DNA from: Pediococcus acidilactici
GTDB taxonomy: Bacteria; Bacillota; Bacilli; Lactobacillales; Lactobacillaceae
Assembly: GCA_024970065.1 (NCBI GenBank)
Contig: CP103908.1
Span: 1,922,001 to 1,986,000, forward strand
Direction: 5' to 3'
Length of the DNA stretch: 64,000 nt
Under the pieces are notes generated by a model that was given only the letters and a program-made list of their open reading frames with translations, had not been told where the DNA came from and made no database searches. The translations under genes and the position numbers were made by a program. Positions 19,005 to 27,213 of this stretch are shown piece after piece (position 1 is the stretch's first letter; each line of letters starts with the position of its first letter).

Positions 19005-19922
19005 TCATCCTTTCAGTTTGTTAATTATTAAATCTTGCCAGTTTTCAACGAAGATGTTTCTTTTTTGTTGTTTAGTTAAACTGCTTGTCTGGATTGCTTG
19101 TTTAATAATTTGAGTAGGACCATCCGGTTTGACTCCAAGAGGAGTATCTGTACCAAATAATACATGCCGTTCCCCAAAGAATTCTACAGCCATCTCTAAG
19201 GCCTTTGGATTACCCAATAGAGCTGTATCTACATAAAATTTTTTGAAATCTTCATAGTTATGCTTTCCTTGAATGTAATAAATCCGCTGCGCAAAATATG
19301 GCACCATTGCTCCGGCATGGTGAACGATTATTTTTAAATTAGGATATTTCTCAAAGTAACCGTTATTCACTATATTATTCATAGCAATTGTTTGTTCATA
19401 TTCCCAGCTAAAAGTTAGGTTATTATCTGATTTGCGTTCATCAAAAACGGGATGCAACCAAATTGGCTTTCCTAAGCCTGCCATTTTTTCAAAAATCGGC
19501 TCATATTTTGGATCTGTGATGGGCTTTTTCATTGCTCTAGTAAACAGTTGCGCGCCCACCAACGCTTTATTGTTAGCCACCTGTTGATCAATTATTGATA
19601 ACGCTGCAGGAATGTTATTCATCGGTAACATCGCTACGGCGCCCACAAAATGCCTCGGTTGCGCTTTAACCATTTCTATAAGTTCGGCATTGGCAGATTG
19701 ACACAGGGAAGCCGCTAAATTGGGGGCAACCCAATCTTCAGGATTCAGGTTAACCATTGAGATGATTTCTTGCTGGTCTTCTGTCATTGTCTTTACTCGC
19801 TTTTTAATATCCGTTAATAATGGATTTTGCATCCATTCGTTATTTTTTAAAGCATTCGGCGCAATTTTCAATATCTCAGCAAGGTAGTTAGGCGTTAAAA
19901 CATGCGCATATACATCGACCAT
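19005..19922 (-). CDS. Amidohydrolase-family protein (ACMSD-like)
   Basis: TIM-barrel metal hydrolase or decarboxylase of 305 residues of the amidohydrolase_2 group. WLHPVFDE, IIVHHAGAMVPYF and LFGTDTPLG supply the usual His and Asp ligands. The N-terminal metal motif, normally D-x-H-x-H, reads DVYAH here, so the first His is Tyr. The start at 19922 has AAAGGAGG 7 bases upstream; the frame stays open further. It is first in the operon divergent from the MerR gene, followed by an aldo/keto reductase with overlapping ends. The substrate is unknown. Confidence 0.85.
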   Translation of the reverse strand: MVDVYAHVLTPNYLAEILKIAPNALKNNEWMQNPLLTDIKKRVKTMTEDQQEIISMVNLNPEDWVAPNLAASLCQSANAELIEMVKAQPRHFVGAVAMLPMNNIPAALSIIDQQVANNKALVGAQLFTRAMKKPITDPKYEPIFEKMAGLGKPIWLHPVFDERKSDNNLTFSWEYEQTIAMNNIVNNGYFEKYPNLKIIVHHAGAMVPYFAQRIYYIQGKHNYEDFKKFYVDTALLGNPKALEMAVEFFGERHVLFGTDTPLGVKPDGPTQIIKQAIQTSSLTKQQKRNIFVENWQDLIINKLKG

Positions 19923-19971
19923 CGAAATGCCTCCTTTAATAACTTCGCTAGACACCATCCCTCTGCGATTG

Positions 19972-20008
19972 TTGACAATTCTACTGCTTAAAGTACACTT
20001 TAAGTCAA
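19972..20008. promoter_or_regulatory. Divergent MerR-type promoter and operator
   Basis: CTTAAAGT-AC-ACTTTAAG (19987-20004) is a perfect inverted repeat. On the minus strand TTGACT (20003-20008) and TAGAAT (19978-19983) are 19 bases apart with the repeat in between, the classic long-spacer layout of MerR-activated promoters. On the plus strand TTGACA (19972-19977) serves the regulator gene itself. Confidence 0.8.
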
Positions 20009-20020
20009 GGAGGATTTTCC

Positions 20021-20398
20021 ATGAAAATTAATGAAGTTGCTAAAATGTTTAACGTTCCCACTTCCACCCTGCGTTATTACGAAAGCGAGGGACTACTCGG
20101 TCCAATTAATCGCGTTAATGGCGTTCGAGAATTTACCAAAAAAGATTTAGAAAGACTGGATTTCATTATTTGCACTAAAAATTGCGGAATGACCATTACT
20201 GAAATTAAAAACTTTATTCAACTTTACCAAAGGGGAAACGAAACCATCCCCAGCCGTCTAGCCATCTTAAAAAGACAGTTATCCAAGTCCGAAAAGCAAT
20301 TACGCACACTTCAACAATCCATTGACCATCTAAAAGATAAGATTGTAGATGTTCAAAATTTGTCGGCAACTGCAGATAAACAAAACCTCAGAAATTAA
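20021..20398 (+). CDS. MerR-family transcriptional regulator
   Basis: Regulator of 125 residues. The N-terminal winged HTH begins MKINEVAKMFNVPTSTLRYY, continues with the usual GLLGPINRVNGVREFTKKDL, and a long dimerisation coiled coil follows (about 80-115) ending in a short, cysteine-free effector region. It is of the kind that senses oxidative or small-molecule stress next to oxidoreductases. An AAGGAGG ribosome site lies 10 bases before the ATG. The operator between it and the amidohydrolase operon makes this operon the obvious target. Confidence 0.92.
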   Translation: MKINEVAKMFNVPTSTLRYYESEGLLGPINRVNGVREFTKKDLERLDFIICTKNCGMTITEIKNFIQLYQRGNETIPSRLAILKRQLSKSEKQLRTLQQSIDHLKDKIVDVQNLSATADKQNLRN

Positions 20399-20424
20399 GT
20401 CATGGCTATAATTTCTGAGGTTTT
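20382..20424. terminator. Bidirectional terminator
   Basis: AAAACCTCAGAAATT (20382-20396) pairs with AATTTCTGAGGTTTT (20410-20424). It overlaps the merR stop and also serves the ltrA pseudogene arriving on the other strand. Confidence 0.85.
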
Positions 20425-20428
20425 AAAT

Positions 20429-21552
20429 TTATTGTATTTTTTGCCTAGAAGTACCATTCTGCCCAATCCTAGCTAATATCAGTAGATTTAATAGAGCAAC
20501 CACTACCGTAATGAATATTATTTCGGTAGAATTTTTCAACTGCAATGTGCCCCCCCAACCTAGCAAGGTAAAGCCTATTATCCAGCACACCCGTCTACTT
20601 CCAATCTTAAAGCTTACTTCGTTGTAAATACCGCCTAGGAGGATTCCAACGTAAAACAGCAATAATCCCGTATATAGGCATCCAACGCTAAAAATTAGGT
20701 TAGCATTAGTGCTATGGATAAACTTAATTGCCACCGTAATTAAACTTAACCCAAATAAAATGAAGTAATGTAGGTAAATTAATCGATTCCCCGTTTCCCT
20801 ACCTTGCTTTTCTTCAATTAGATCGCTAAATTCTGTAGCATATGTCATGAAAAGTAGTGCCACTAGCACAAATAATAAGAGTGAATAAGGCGAAACCGTC
20901 CGTTGGGTGAAATATTCTGCTATTCCTACAATCATTTCTCCGAACATAATAATAATTAAAGCCGTGACTCGTTCAAGTAAGTGCGAAAAAATAATTGGTC
21001 GGTGTACGGTTAATTTACCAGTAAAGCTTGGTGCAATCCAACTAATCATGATTCCCAGTAACGCGGCCAGTAGTCCTAGTTGGTTTTGAACAGCAGCCCG
21101 ATGGTTAACGCTAAGGTCCTCGTAGCTAAGATTCCGCTGAAGGCTAAGGTAATTTGTTTATCTGCATTCTGAGTCGTTTTTAAATACACAATTACGTATT
21201 GCATGGTTTGGGTCAAAGACAACAACGCAGCTGCGCCAAAAAAAGGTGTCAGTTGATGATTAAACGTACTTGAAAAAGAGTTTGACATATACAAAACCAC
21301 GGCCATATTAATAAAAATAAATAATTTATTTGACCAAGAATCGTTGCCATAACGGTTGATAAAGACAGTTTGAATCATCCAAGAATTGATAAATAAAATT
21401 ACCACTAAAGCAAAAATAGAAAAAGTGCTTAATCCAATTACTCCATTATGTAAATGATGAATTAGACCTGTGGCTTGCGATATCATGTATACAAAAACCA
21501 AGTCATAAAAGAGCTCAATTAATGATACTTTTTTAGTAACTAAATCATTCAT
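20429..21552 (-). pseudogene. ltrA: Low-temperature-requirement A (LtrA) family membrane protein, frameshifted
   Basis: The N-terminal half (21552 to 21076) begins with the LtrA hallmark ELFYDLVFV and ends prematurely in LLFKTN. The C-terminal half continues in another frame, from about 21090 through LGLLAALLGIMISW to 20429. Joining the frames needs a one-base addition near CTGCTGTTCAAAACC, about 21085-21095, and restores a protein of about 370 residues with many membrane segments, the normal family size. The two halves cover the whole family, so this looks like a single recent one-base deletion or a sequencing error in a small homopolymer. LtrA proteins have no firmly known function. Confidence 0.85.
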
Positions 21553-21761
21553 TGTTCTTTAAGATTGTCCTTTCGTCTTTTGTTAGCATTTACCATTATA
21601 TCCTAAACATTTAGTGCGCTTAATTTCCCATAATAATGGGCATGTTCTAATAGGATAATGAAGACGAACCTCCTTAAGGGTATTTTTATTAATTGCTATG
21701 TAGATATCAAAAACGATCAAATACTTTATAAAAATAGTTAGCTAAATTTTGGTATTTCCCT

Positions 21762-21790
21762 TTGAAATAAAAATTTTTAAAGCGTATAAT
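21762..21790 (+). promoter_or_regulatory. Promoter of the NIPSNAP-family pseudogene
   Basis: TTGAAA, a 17-base spacer and TATAAT. The short leader holds CTCC-ACTTCATGAA-GGAG, in which the CTCC can pair with the ribosome site. The rest of 21553-21760 shows no gene. Confidence 0.75.
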
Positions 21791-21820
21791 AACTCCACTT
21801 CATGAAGGAGAGGGTGTACG

Positions 21821-22121
21821 ATGTTTCAGCTTAGAATTTACACAATTAACAACAACGAAAACGCAGTTATTTATTTAAATAAGCATTGGAAGAGACACCT
21901 AGTGAGCCTTCCTAAATACGGCATCACCGTTCGCAATGTGCACAAAGAAGCCAGCGCCAATGGGGAATGCCGAATTTTCGCCTTGGTTTCTTCTGCTGGG
22001 GGATCTCAGCGCACAGAATAAAGAATATATGGACAGCAAGGTCTTCGTCGAGGATATGGCAGGCTTTGACATGTCCGCAATTAAGAGCGTTCAGGAGATT
22101 AACTTAGATAAGAAGTATTAA
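21821..22121 (+). pseudogene. NIPSNAP-family protein, frameshifted
   Basis: The first frame (21821 on) reads MFQLRIYTINNNENAVIYLN and continues to RIFALVSSAG. The second, in the +1 frame, continues DLSAQNKEYMDSKVFVEDM and ends at 22121. Together they give about 100 residues typical of small NIPSNAP-family proteins (ferredoxin-like alpha-beta fold). The switch lies at a run of five G residues around 22000-22005, and removing one G restores the frame. The promoter and AAGGAGAGGG ribosome site are intact, so the damage looks recent, or is a sequencing error. Confidence 0.8.
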
Positions 22122-22230
22122 AAAATAAACTTTTAAAACCTTCTATTTAGCATTTATGCATGAGGGTTATCAAGGAAAACATTTCGTTTGACGACGAATT
22201 GTTTTTTAACAATATAATAGGACTATAAAT

Positions 22231-22282
22231 AAAAACCACTATTAAACAGAAACACTCATTCCTGTGCTTAATAGTGGTTTTT
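22231..22282. terminator. Bidirectional terminator
   Basis: AAAAACCACTATTAA (22231-22245) pairs with TTAATAGTGGTTTTT (22268-22282), with an inner ACAG/CTGT extension. It lies between converging genes. Confidence 0.85.
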
Positions 22283-22325
22283 AAATTATTAATTTGTCCG
22301 GTTAACACGAAAATACATAGTATAA

Positions 22326-23036
22326 CTACATCAAGTTAATTAGCATGCCTGCTACCACTTGTGAAAAGGTGTCTTTGATAAAACCTGGTGCTAATTCTTT
22401 AATGGATTTTAGAATCTTCCTTAATTTACTTGTATTCTCAGTATTGGCAGCTTCTTCCATTTGAGAAAGCATTTTAAATTCAATACTATTTTCTGTGTAT
22501 TCAGTCTTTGCTTGCTTTATTTCTTCGTTTAATTGTTTGAAGTCAATGTTTATATGGTTTGAATTATCATTAATCGACATTCCACCGCCCATGTTACCAT
22601 TGTTAATTTGTTGATTTTCAATATTCACAATATATTTCTCTGACTTTCCGTTGATACTTTTTTGTATAGTTTCTACTACTTTTTTCATAAAGTCCCTATC
22701 TTGCACTAAAATTCTATATGTATAGTTATTATTCATCACTATAGATATATAAGAACTACTATTTAACTTCTCACGGTATTTCATATAAATCATTACGCCG
22801 AGAGCAATTAAGACTACAATCCCTAATAAAGGCATTAATGTCAACAATGCAAGTCCTATAATTCCCATTAAAATATATAATCCGATTGGATACGTAACTA
22901 ATATTTTTCCAGTATAAAAATATGCAATATTTTGAATATGTAGATTAAAATCTGCAACCTGCAATATATTTTTATCTATGCTGAATTGACCAACTTTCAA
23001 TTTACTATCATTATTATCTAAATTTAGCATGTCCAT
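22326..23036 (-). CDS. Membrane protein with DUF6232-like N-terminus, unknown function
   Basis: Protein of 236 residues. Residues 15-35 form a short beta region (FSIDKNILQVADFNLHIQNI), then two adjacent membrane segments (about 50-85), then a second beta/alpha part ending at about 125. This order of a small PH-like fold split by a hairpin membrane anchor resembles DUF6232; that match is from memory. Next come an Asn/Gly-rich linker (NIENQQINNGNMGGG), a charged coiled coil (about 165-215) and a hydrophobic C-terminal helix (APGFIKDTFSQVVAGMLINL). Such Asn-rich linkers and tails occur in bacterial stress or defence effectors. The gene is AT-rich with a weak ribosome site. Confidence 0.6.
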   Translation of the reverse strand: MDMLNLDNNDSKLKVGQFSIDKNILQVADFNLHIQNIAYFYTGKILVTYPIGLYILMGIIGLALLTLMPLLGIVVLIALGVMIYMKYREKLNSSSYISIVMNNNYTYRILVQDRDFMKKVVETIQKSINGKSEKYIVNIENQQINNGNMGGGMSINDNSNHINIDFKQLNEEIKQAKTEYTENSIEFKMLSQMEEAANTENTSKLRKILKSIKELAPGFIKDTFSQVVAGMLINLM

Positions 23037-23327
23037 TTTAAAACTCTCATTTCTTATTTTTCTATCTTCTTACATTTAATAATTCTTAATCATTCACAGT
23101 TCCAATAATAAGTTTCTAAGTGAATAACCGTTAACATATCATCTAAAAATTTAATTTAAATTGGTAAAATTTCGCCCCCCATTTAATTTTTTAAAAACTC
23201 AAATCACTGGTTAGTACGGTATTTTTAGTCCCTAACTAGCATTTTAGTTAAAATACAAGACCTTATTTTTTATTTCACCCCAATCGTTAGCTTTAAATAA
23301 TCGCTATAGTTGATTAGCTTTCTTTTA

Positions 23328-23358
23328 CATTGTACCGTTTATGGTACAATGAATTCAA
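23328..23358 (-). promoter_or_regulatory. Promoter with overlapping operator for the DUF6232-like gene
   Basis: On the minus strand TTGAAT (23353-23358) and TACAAT (23329-23334) are 18 bases apart. A perfect inverted repeat CATTGTACC-N6-GGTACAATG (23328-23351) covers the -10 box and spacer, so a dimeric repressor could block it. The transcript leader would be about 290 bases. No other structure stands out in 23037-23320. Confidence 0.6.
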
Positions 23359-23441
23359 CAATCAATTGTAAACTGCGCCTTGTCTGGCCGTTTATTAAGA
23401 CAAAAATAATTGCCAACTATTTTCTAGTCACTTAACTTTAT

Positions 23442-23491
23442 AAAAAAGGGCTATATCTTCCACATAAAGTACGAAGATAAAGCCCTTTTTT
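23442..23491. terminator. Terminator of the XRE regulator gene
   Basis: AAAAAAGGGCT at 23442 pairs with AGCCCTTTTTT at 23481, with further pairing of TATCTTC and GAAGATA inside. It overlaps the stop codon of the XRE gene and can work in both directions. Confidence 0.85.
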
Positions 23492-24162
23492 CATCCCCCA
23501 AACGGCAACCAGCCCCACTTCTTGGAAACTCGAGGGCCCATAGTTTTTTGCCTATACTTAAAATAGTCGGTTCCAACTTGTGTCCTAAACGTCGTAGGAA
23601 CTTCCTCGTAAGTAATTAATCGTACATTAGACACGTAAGAGCCCCGATGCGAAACCATCACCCATTTATCCTTAGTGGTATGTTGTCCCGCTTTAAACTT
23701 AAGCCACTCTCCATTGCCAAACGGGTCGTCCGAAATAAATGTATCCACGGACATTTTCTTTCCTTGTGGCAACACCCCATAGCCTATTTTCGTGGTCAAA
23801 AAAGGATTTAATCGATCAATCGTAGTATTTTGGGTCACTCGCCCGTAACCCAGTACTACTAATAGCGTTACCGAAACACCTATAATTAACGAAACCATTA
23901 TCAAAGCCCGGCGATATTTTTCCTTTAATCTTACGTCCTCACTAATTTTATTGACCACCGTCATCCCTTCTCCCTTCAAAAGTTCGTCTAGCGTTATTTC
24001 CAGGCATTCGCTAACTTTTACTAGAACATCCAAGTTGGGATAACTTAATCCATTCTCCCACCTCGAAACCGTCTGTCGTGTAACAAACAATCGGTCCGCT
24101 AAAGTCTGTTGAGTAATTTGAAGTTCCTTTCTACGTTTTTTCAATACCTTCGAAAATTCCAT
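23491..24162 (-). CDS. XRE-family helix-turn-helix regulator with membrane segment
   Basis: Protein of 223 residues. The N-terminal HTH_3 domain (about 5-60) has QITQQTLADRLFVTRQTVSR as the recognition part. A membrane helix lies at about 86-106 (ALIMVSLIIGVSVTLLVVLGY), and the remaining 115 residues are predicted to lie outside the membrane. This arrangement suggests a membrane-tethered regulator sensing an envelope signal; its targets are unknown. AAGGAGG lies 5 bases before the ATG. The gene stands alone with its own terminator. Confidence 0.88.
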   Translation of the reverse strand: MEFSKVLKKRRKELQITQQTLADRLFVTRQTVSRWENGLSYPNLDVLVKVSECLEITLDELLKGEGMTVVNKISEDVRLKEKYRRALIMVSLIIGVSVTLLVVLGYGRVTQNTTIDRLNPFLTTKIGYGVLPQGKKMSVDTFISDDPFGNGEWLKFKAGQHTTKDKWVMVSHRGSYVSNVRLITYEEVPTTFRTQVGTDYFKYRQKTMGPRVSKKWGWLPFGG

Positions 24163-24250
24163 CGCAACCTCCTTTATTTCCAGATTAATAAAGAAAGCGC
24201 CAAATGTAACGCGATTATCGTGTTACATCTGCCGCTTCTAGCCCTAATTA

Positions 24251-25282
24251 TTATTTTTTCTTGCTTAAATCCTGATTAATATCAATAACAATTTTTCCCC
24301 GTGCATGTCCTTTTCTAGAATAATCCAAAGCTGCTTGAGTCTGTTTAAAGGTAAAAGTTGAGTCAATAATGGGTTTCAATTTGTTTTCTTCCACTAACTG
24401 GGTGATTTGGGCTAACATTTTGCCATCCGGGCGCATAAACCAAAAGCTGTAATCCGCCTTCGCCTGGCGCGCTAGTTTAGTTATTTTGTGAGAAGCAATC
24501 GCAAACAACGCCTGCTTCCAACGCGGTAATCCGTAACTACGGGCAAATTTAGCATCTGGAATTCCCGAAATTGTGACCACTTTACCGCCTGGTTTAACCA
24601 CCTTAAAAGCATTCTCCAAATTCTGCCCACCCAACGTATCAAAAACGTAATCATAATCCCTTAACTTCTCTGCAAAGTTTTCCTTACGATAATCAATCAC
24701 GTGATCTGCGCCGAGCCCCTTAACAAACGTGACGTTTTTGGTACTGGTAGTAGTTGCAACTTCCGCACCAGCTAGTTTGGCTAACTGAATTGCTACCGTG
24801 CCAATTCCGCCAGAACCAGCTTGAATTAAAATCCGGTCGCCAGGCTTAATTTGCATTGCTTCATGCAGCACTTGGTAGCTAGTCAACGCCACTAAAGGCA
24901 GGCTAGCCGCCTCTTCAAAAGTTAAATTCTGCGGTTTTAAGGCAAGGTCATCTTCATTGACCACCAGGTAGTTCGTAAAAGTCCCCAACCGGTCCTTTTG
25001 CACCCTACCGTAAACGTAATCCCCCACTTGGTAGTTTTTAACATTTGAACCCACTTTAACCACTTCCCCGGAAAAATCACTACCAACTTTCAACGGCATT
25101 TTGTACTTCAGAATTAACTTCAATTTACCTTCAATTATCTTTAAATCGACTGGGTTGACGCTGGCGGCAGCTACCTCGACCAATACGTCGTTATTCTGAA
25201 CTTCAGGAATTGCGCGTTCAACAAGATTTACTTCGGATTGCCCGTATTGGTTAATTTCTGCTACTAAGTTTTGTTTTTTCAT
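24251..25282 (-). CDS. Zinc-independent NADP-dependent alcohol dehydrogenase/quinone oxidoreductase
   Basis: Medium-chain reductase of 343 residues. The GroES-like N-terminal domain contains AAASVNPVDLKIIEG and GSDFSGEVVKVG. The Rossmann domain (about 145-270) has QAGSGGIGTVAIQLAKLAGA. It lacks the structural zinc cysteines, as in quinone oxidoreductases. It probably reduces quinones or enones with NADPH in the cytosol. Its promoter region carries the same inverted repeat (25302-25321) as the divergent ArsR-type regulator, which therefore probably represses it. Confidence 0.9.
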   Translation of the reverse strand: MKKQNLVAEINQYGQSEVNLVERAIPEVQNNDVLVEVAAASVNPVDLKIIEGKLKLILKYKMPLKVGSDFSGEVVKVGSNVKNYQVGDYVYGRVQKDRLGTFTNYLVVNEDDLALKPQNLTFEEAASLPLVALTSYQVLHEAMQIKPGDRILIQAGSGGIGTVAIQLAKLAGAEVATTTSTKNVTFVKGLGADHVIDYRKENFAEKLRDYDYVFDTLGGQNLENAFKVVKPGGKVVTISGIPDAKFARSYGLPRWKQALFAIASHKITKLARQAKADYSFWFMRPDGKMLAQITQLVEENKLKPIIDSTFTFKQTQAALDYSRKGHARGKIVIDINQDLSKKK

Positions 25283-25301
25283 AATTTTAACTCTCCCGTT
25301 T

Positions 25302-25435
25302 TGGTTTAAATTTTTAAACCATTACTTTTTGCAGTATCTTACTCTGCTTTTTCCTAGTCGTCAAGCCTCGCTCATTTGCTGATCATTTGACTTCATGTAC
25401 TATGAATGGTTAAATGGTTTAAAAATATAAACCAT
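25302..25435. promoter_or_regulatory. Paired operators TGGTTTA-N6-TAAACCA between divergent genes
   Basis: The same inverted repeat occurs twice: 25302-25321, 20 bp before the oxidoreductase start, and 25414-25435 (ATGGTTTA-N6-TAAACCAT), 20 bp before the ArsR-type regulator start. Both have a 6-base AT-rich centre. This is the layout of an autoregulated repressor that also controls the divergent gene. Confidence 0.8.
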
Positions 25436-25454
25436 TAGCGAGGCTTTACATAAA

Positions 25455-25784
25455 ATGAATAATTTAACCCAAATTAAAATGGAGTTTTCTGATTTAAGTG
25501 ACTTCTTAATTGCGATCGGCGACGAAAAACGGCAGGCCATTATTATGGCTTTACTTGCCGAAAATGCCTGCCAGGGGTTACGCGCAAGTGAATTAACCTC
25601 GGTGACAAAGCTCTCCCGCCCCGCAGTTTCGCACCACCTTAAAATCCTCCGGGAAGCCCATTTAATTAAGTACCAGCGGGTAGGCACGAAGAATTATTAT
25701 TATTTATCACACGAAATTAAGGAAATTGAGCAGTTACAAAATTTACTGACCCACATCAACGATTGTATTAATGAAGGAGATTAA
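25455..25784 (+). CDS. ArsR-family winged-helix transcriptional regulator
   Basis: Regulator of 109 residues. The HTH lies at about 25-80, with LRASELTSVTKLSRPAVSHH followed by LKILREAHLIKYQRVGTKNY. There is no ELCVC-type metal motif, and its single cysteines are not arranged as a metal site, so a redox or small-molecule signal is more likely. It is two bases upstream of the DJ-1/PfpI gene, forming a two-gene operon, and shares its operator with the divergent oxidoreductase. Confidence 0.9.
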   Translation: MNNLTQIKMEFSDLSDFLIAIGDEKRQAIIMALLAENACQGLRASELTSVTKLSRPAVSHHLKILREAHLIKYQRVGTKNYYYLSHEIKEIEQLQNLLTHINDCINEGD

Positions 25785-25786
25785 TT

Positions 25787-26476
25787 ATGCAGAAAGTTTT
25801 AGTAGTACTTACCAACGTTGATCATTACCAGGGAACCACTGACCTTACGGGACTTTGGCTAGGAGAAGCTGCAGAATTTGTTGATGAAATGACGCAGGCA
25901 GGCATTGAGGTGGATTACGTCAGTCCGCAAGGTGGATTTGTTCCGCTTGATCCGCGAAGCATGAAGTATGCCGACTCTGCAATTCTAAAAATCTACGAAT
26001 CGGCAGATTTTAAAAAACGGGCGTTGTCGGCATCCCTAGCCCCTCAAGACGTTAACCCTGCTGATTATTCTGCAATTTATTACACCGGCGGTCATGGCGT
26101 GATGTGGGACTTCCCAAATAATTCTGAACTTCAGAAAATAGCCATGGCAATTTACCATCACCATGGCTACATCAGCTCCGTTTGTCACGGAATTGCAGGG
26201 TTACTCAACCTTAAGGAAGATGGTCAATACTTGATTAGCGGGAAAAACATTACCGGCTTTACAACCAGCGAAGAAATCCTTGCTGGAAAAAAATCCGTAG
26301 TCCCCTTCCTTAATAAAAAGGCGGCCGAAGATCACGGCGCCCATTTTCGCCAAAAGTTAGCTTACCGAAAGTACGCGATCCAAGATGGTCGCTTAATTAC
26401 CGGACAAAATCCGTTTTCTGTCCGAGCGGTAGCCAAGAAACTGATTGCTGCGCTGAAAAACTCCGCTACTTTATAA
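25787..26476 (+). CDS. DJ-1/PfpI-superfamily protein (type 1 glutamine amidotransferase-like)
   Basis: Protein of 229 residues. The nucleophile elbow SSVCHGIAG holds the catalytic Cys at about residue 131, followed by KNITGFTTSEE. YYTGGHGVMWDFPNN is the Glu/His-region block of the HchA/Hsp31-like subgroup. Members act as glyoxalases or chaperones and help against reactive carbonyls. An AAGGAG ribosome site overlaps the end of the regulator gene. Together with the divergent quinone oxidoreductase it suggests an electrophile or aldehyde response. Confidence 0.9.
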   Translation: MQKVLVVLTNVDHYQGTTDLTGLWLGEAAEFVDEMTQAGIEVDYVSPQGGFVPLDPRSMKYADSAILKIYESADFKKRALSASLAPQDVNPADYSAIYYTGGHGVMWDFPNNSELQKIAMAIYHHHGYISSVCHGIAGLLNLKEDGQYLISGKNITGFTTSEEILAGKKSVVPFLNKKAAEDHGAHFRQKLAYRKYAIQDGRLITGQNPFSVRAVAKKLIAALKNSATL

Positions 26477-26523
26477 ACGGGTAAATAAAGTGGAAACTAA
26501 AAAATCCGTTTTAAAAACGGAAA

Positions 26524-26670
26524 TTTTTTGAAAATTCATTTTAGTGTGTTGAGTTTAATGGAGCTAAAATTCAGCTCTGTCTGCTTAACCCCAAATCGAC
26601 CATTGTGTCAAATCCAGGCATAATGGTCAATTTTTGTTAATTCTCAAAAACTGCTTAATTTTTGTCCCAC
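26524..26670 (+). repeat. Dispersed intergenic repeat, copy A
   Basis: It aligns over about 150 bp with the reverse complement of 58699-58850. The best-conserved part contains CCCCAAATCGACCATT, CATAATGGTC, ATTTTTG and TTTTTGTCCC. A hairpin core, ATCGACCATTGT paired with ATAATGGTCAAT, spans 26595-26631. It contains no open frame and lies in the gap between the DJ-1/PfpI gene and the editing-protein gene. Confidence 0.75.
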
Positions 26671-26684
26671 TATTCTTGCCGTTA

Positions 26685-27173
26685 TTACAATTCCACCACC
26701 CGGTACTCAAACCCAACCGCTTCAATAAACTTAAACAAGTCGGTAGTGGATAAAAAAATGGTCTGTTCGTTGGTATTGGGATGAAAACTCATCCGTTGCT
26801 CATCGATAATGTCCTTATCAAAGTAAACCCGTACATCCCTTTCAACGTTATTTAATAAGCCAAACGGAGAAACTATCCCGGGAGCCAGCTTCATTTTTTT
26901 CATTAAACTAGCGGACGAAGCAAGGTGCAGACGTTTTTCATCCACAATTTCCGCAAACTTATGCATGTCTAAGTACTTTTGATCATCCATAATTAGTAAA
27001 TAGTACGCGGTTTTTCGTCGATTAGTTAAAAACATCGATTTCGTGCGAACTCCCGAAATTCCCTTAATATAACTATCCGCTTCTGCGGTGGTCGTTGCCG
27101 GCGGATGATTGACAATTTCAAACGGAATGTTGAGTTCGGTTAACTTGGATTGGACTAGCTGACTTGCTTCCAT
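26685..27173 (-). CDS. Prolyl-tRNA editing family protein (ProXp/YbaK-like)
   Basis: Protein of 162 residues of the YbaK/prolyl-tRNA-synthetase-associated domain family, which deacylates mischarged tRNA in trans. PFEIVNHPPATTTAEAD at the start, the central GISGVRTKSMFLTNRR with the conserved Lys, and the C-terminal LAPGIVSPFGLLNN are the family blocks. The subgroup resembles PrdX/ProXp, which hydrolyses Ala-tRNA(Pro). It stands alone downstream of GrpB in the same direction. Confidence 0.88.
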   Translation of the reverse strand: MEASQLVQSKLTELNIPFEIVNHPPATTTAEADSYIKGISGVRTKSMFLTNRRKTAYYLLIMDDQKYLDMHKFAEIVDEKRLHLASSASLMKKMKLAPGIVSPFGLLNNVERDVRVYFDKDIIDEQRMSFHPNTNEQTIFLSTTDLFKFIEAVGFEYRVVEL

Positions 27174-27213
27174 TGATAGACCTCCTATTTTTAACCTAAA
27201 GCTAAATAACTTC

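Noticed and set aside
21936..22121. A separate small gene downstream of the 66-codon frame
   Set aside because: Its translation is the C-terminal half of the NIPSNAP-family protein after a one-base frameshift.
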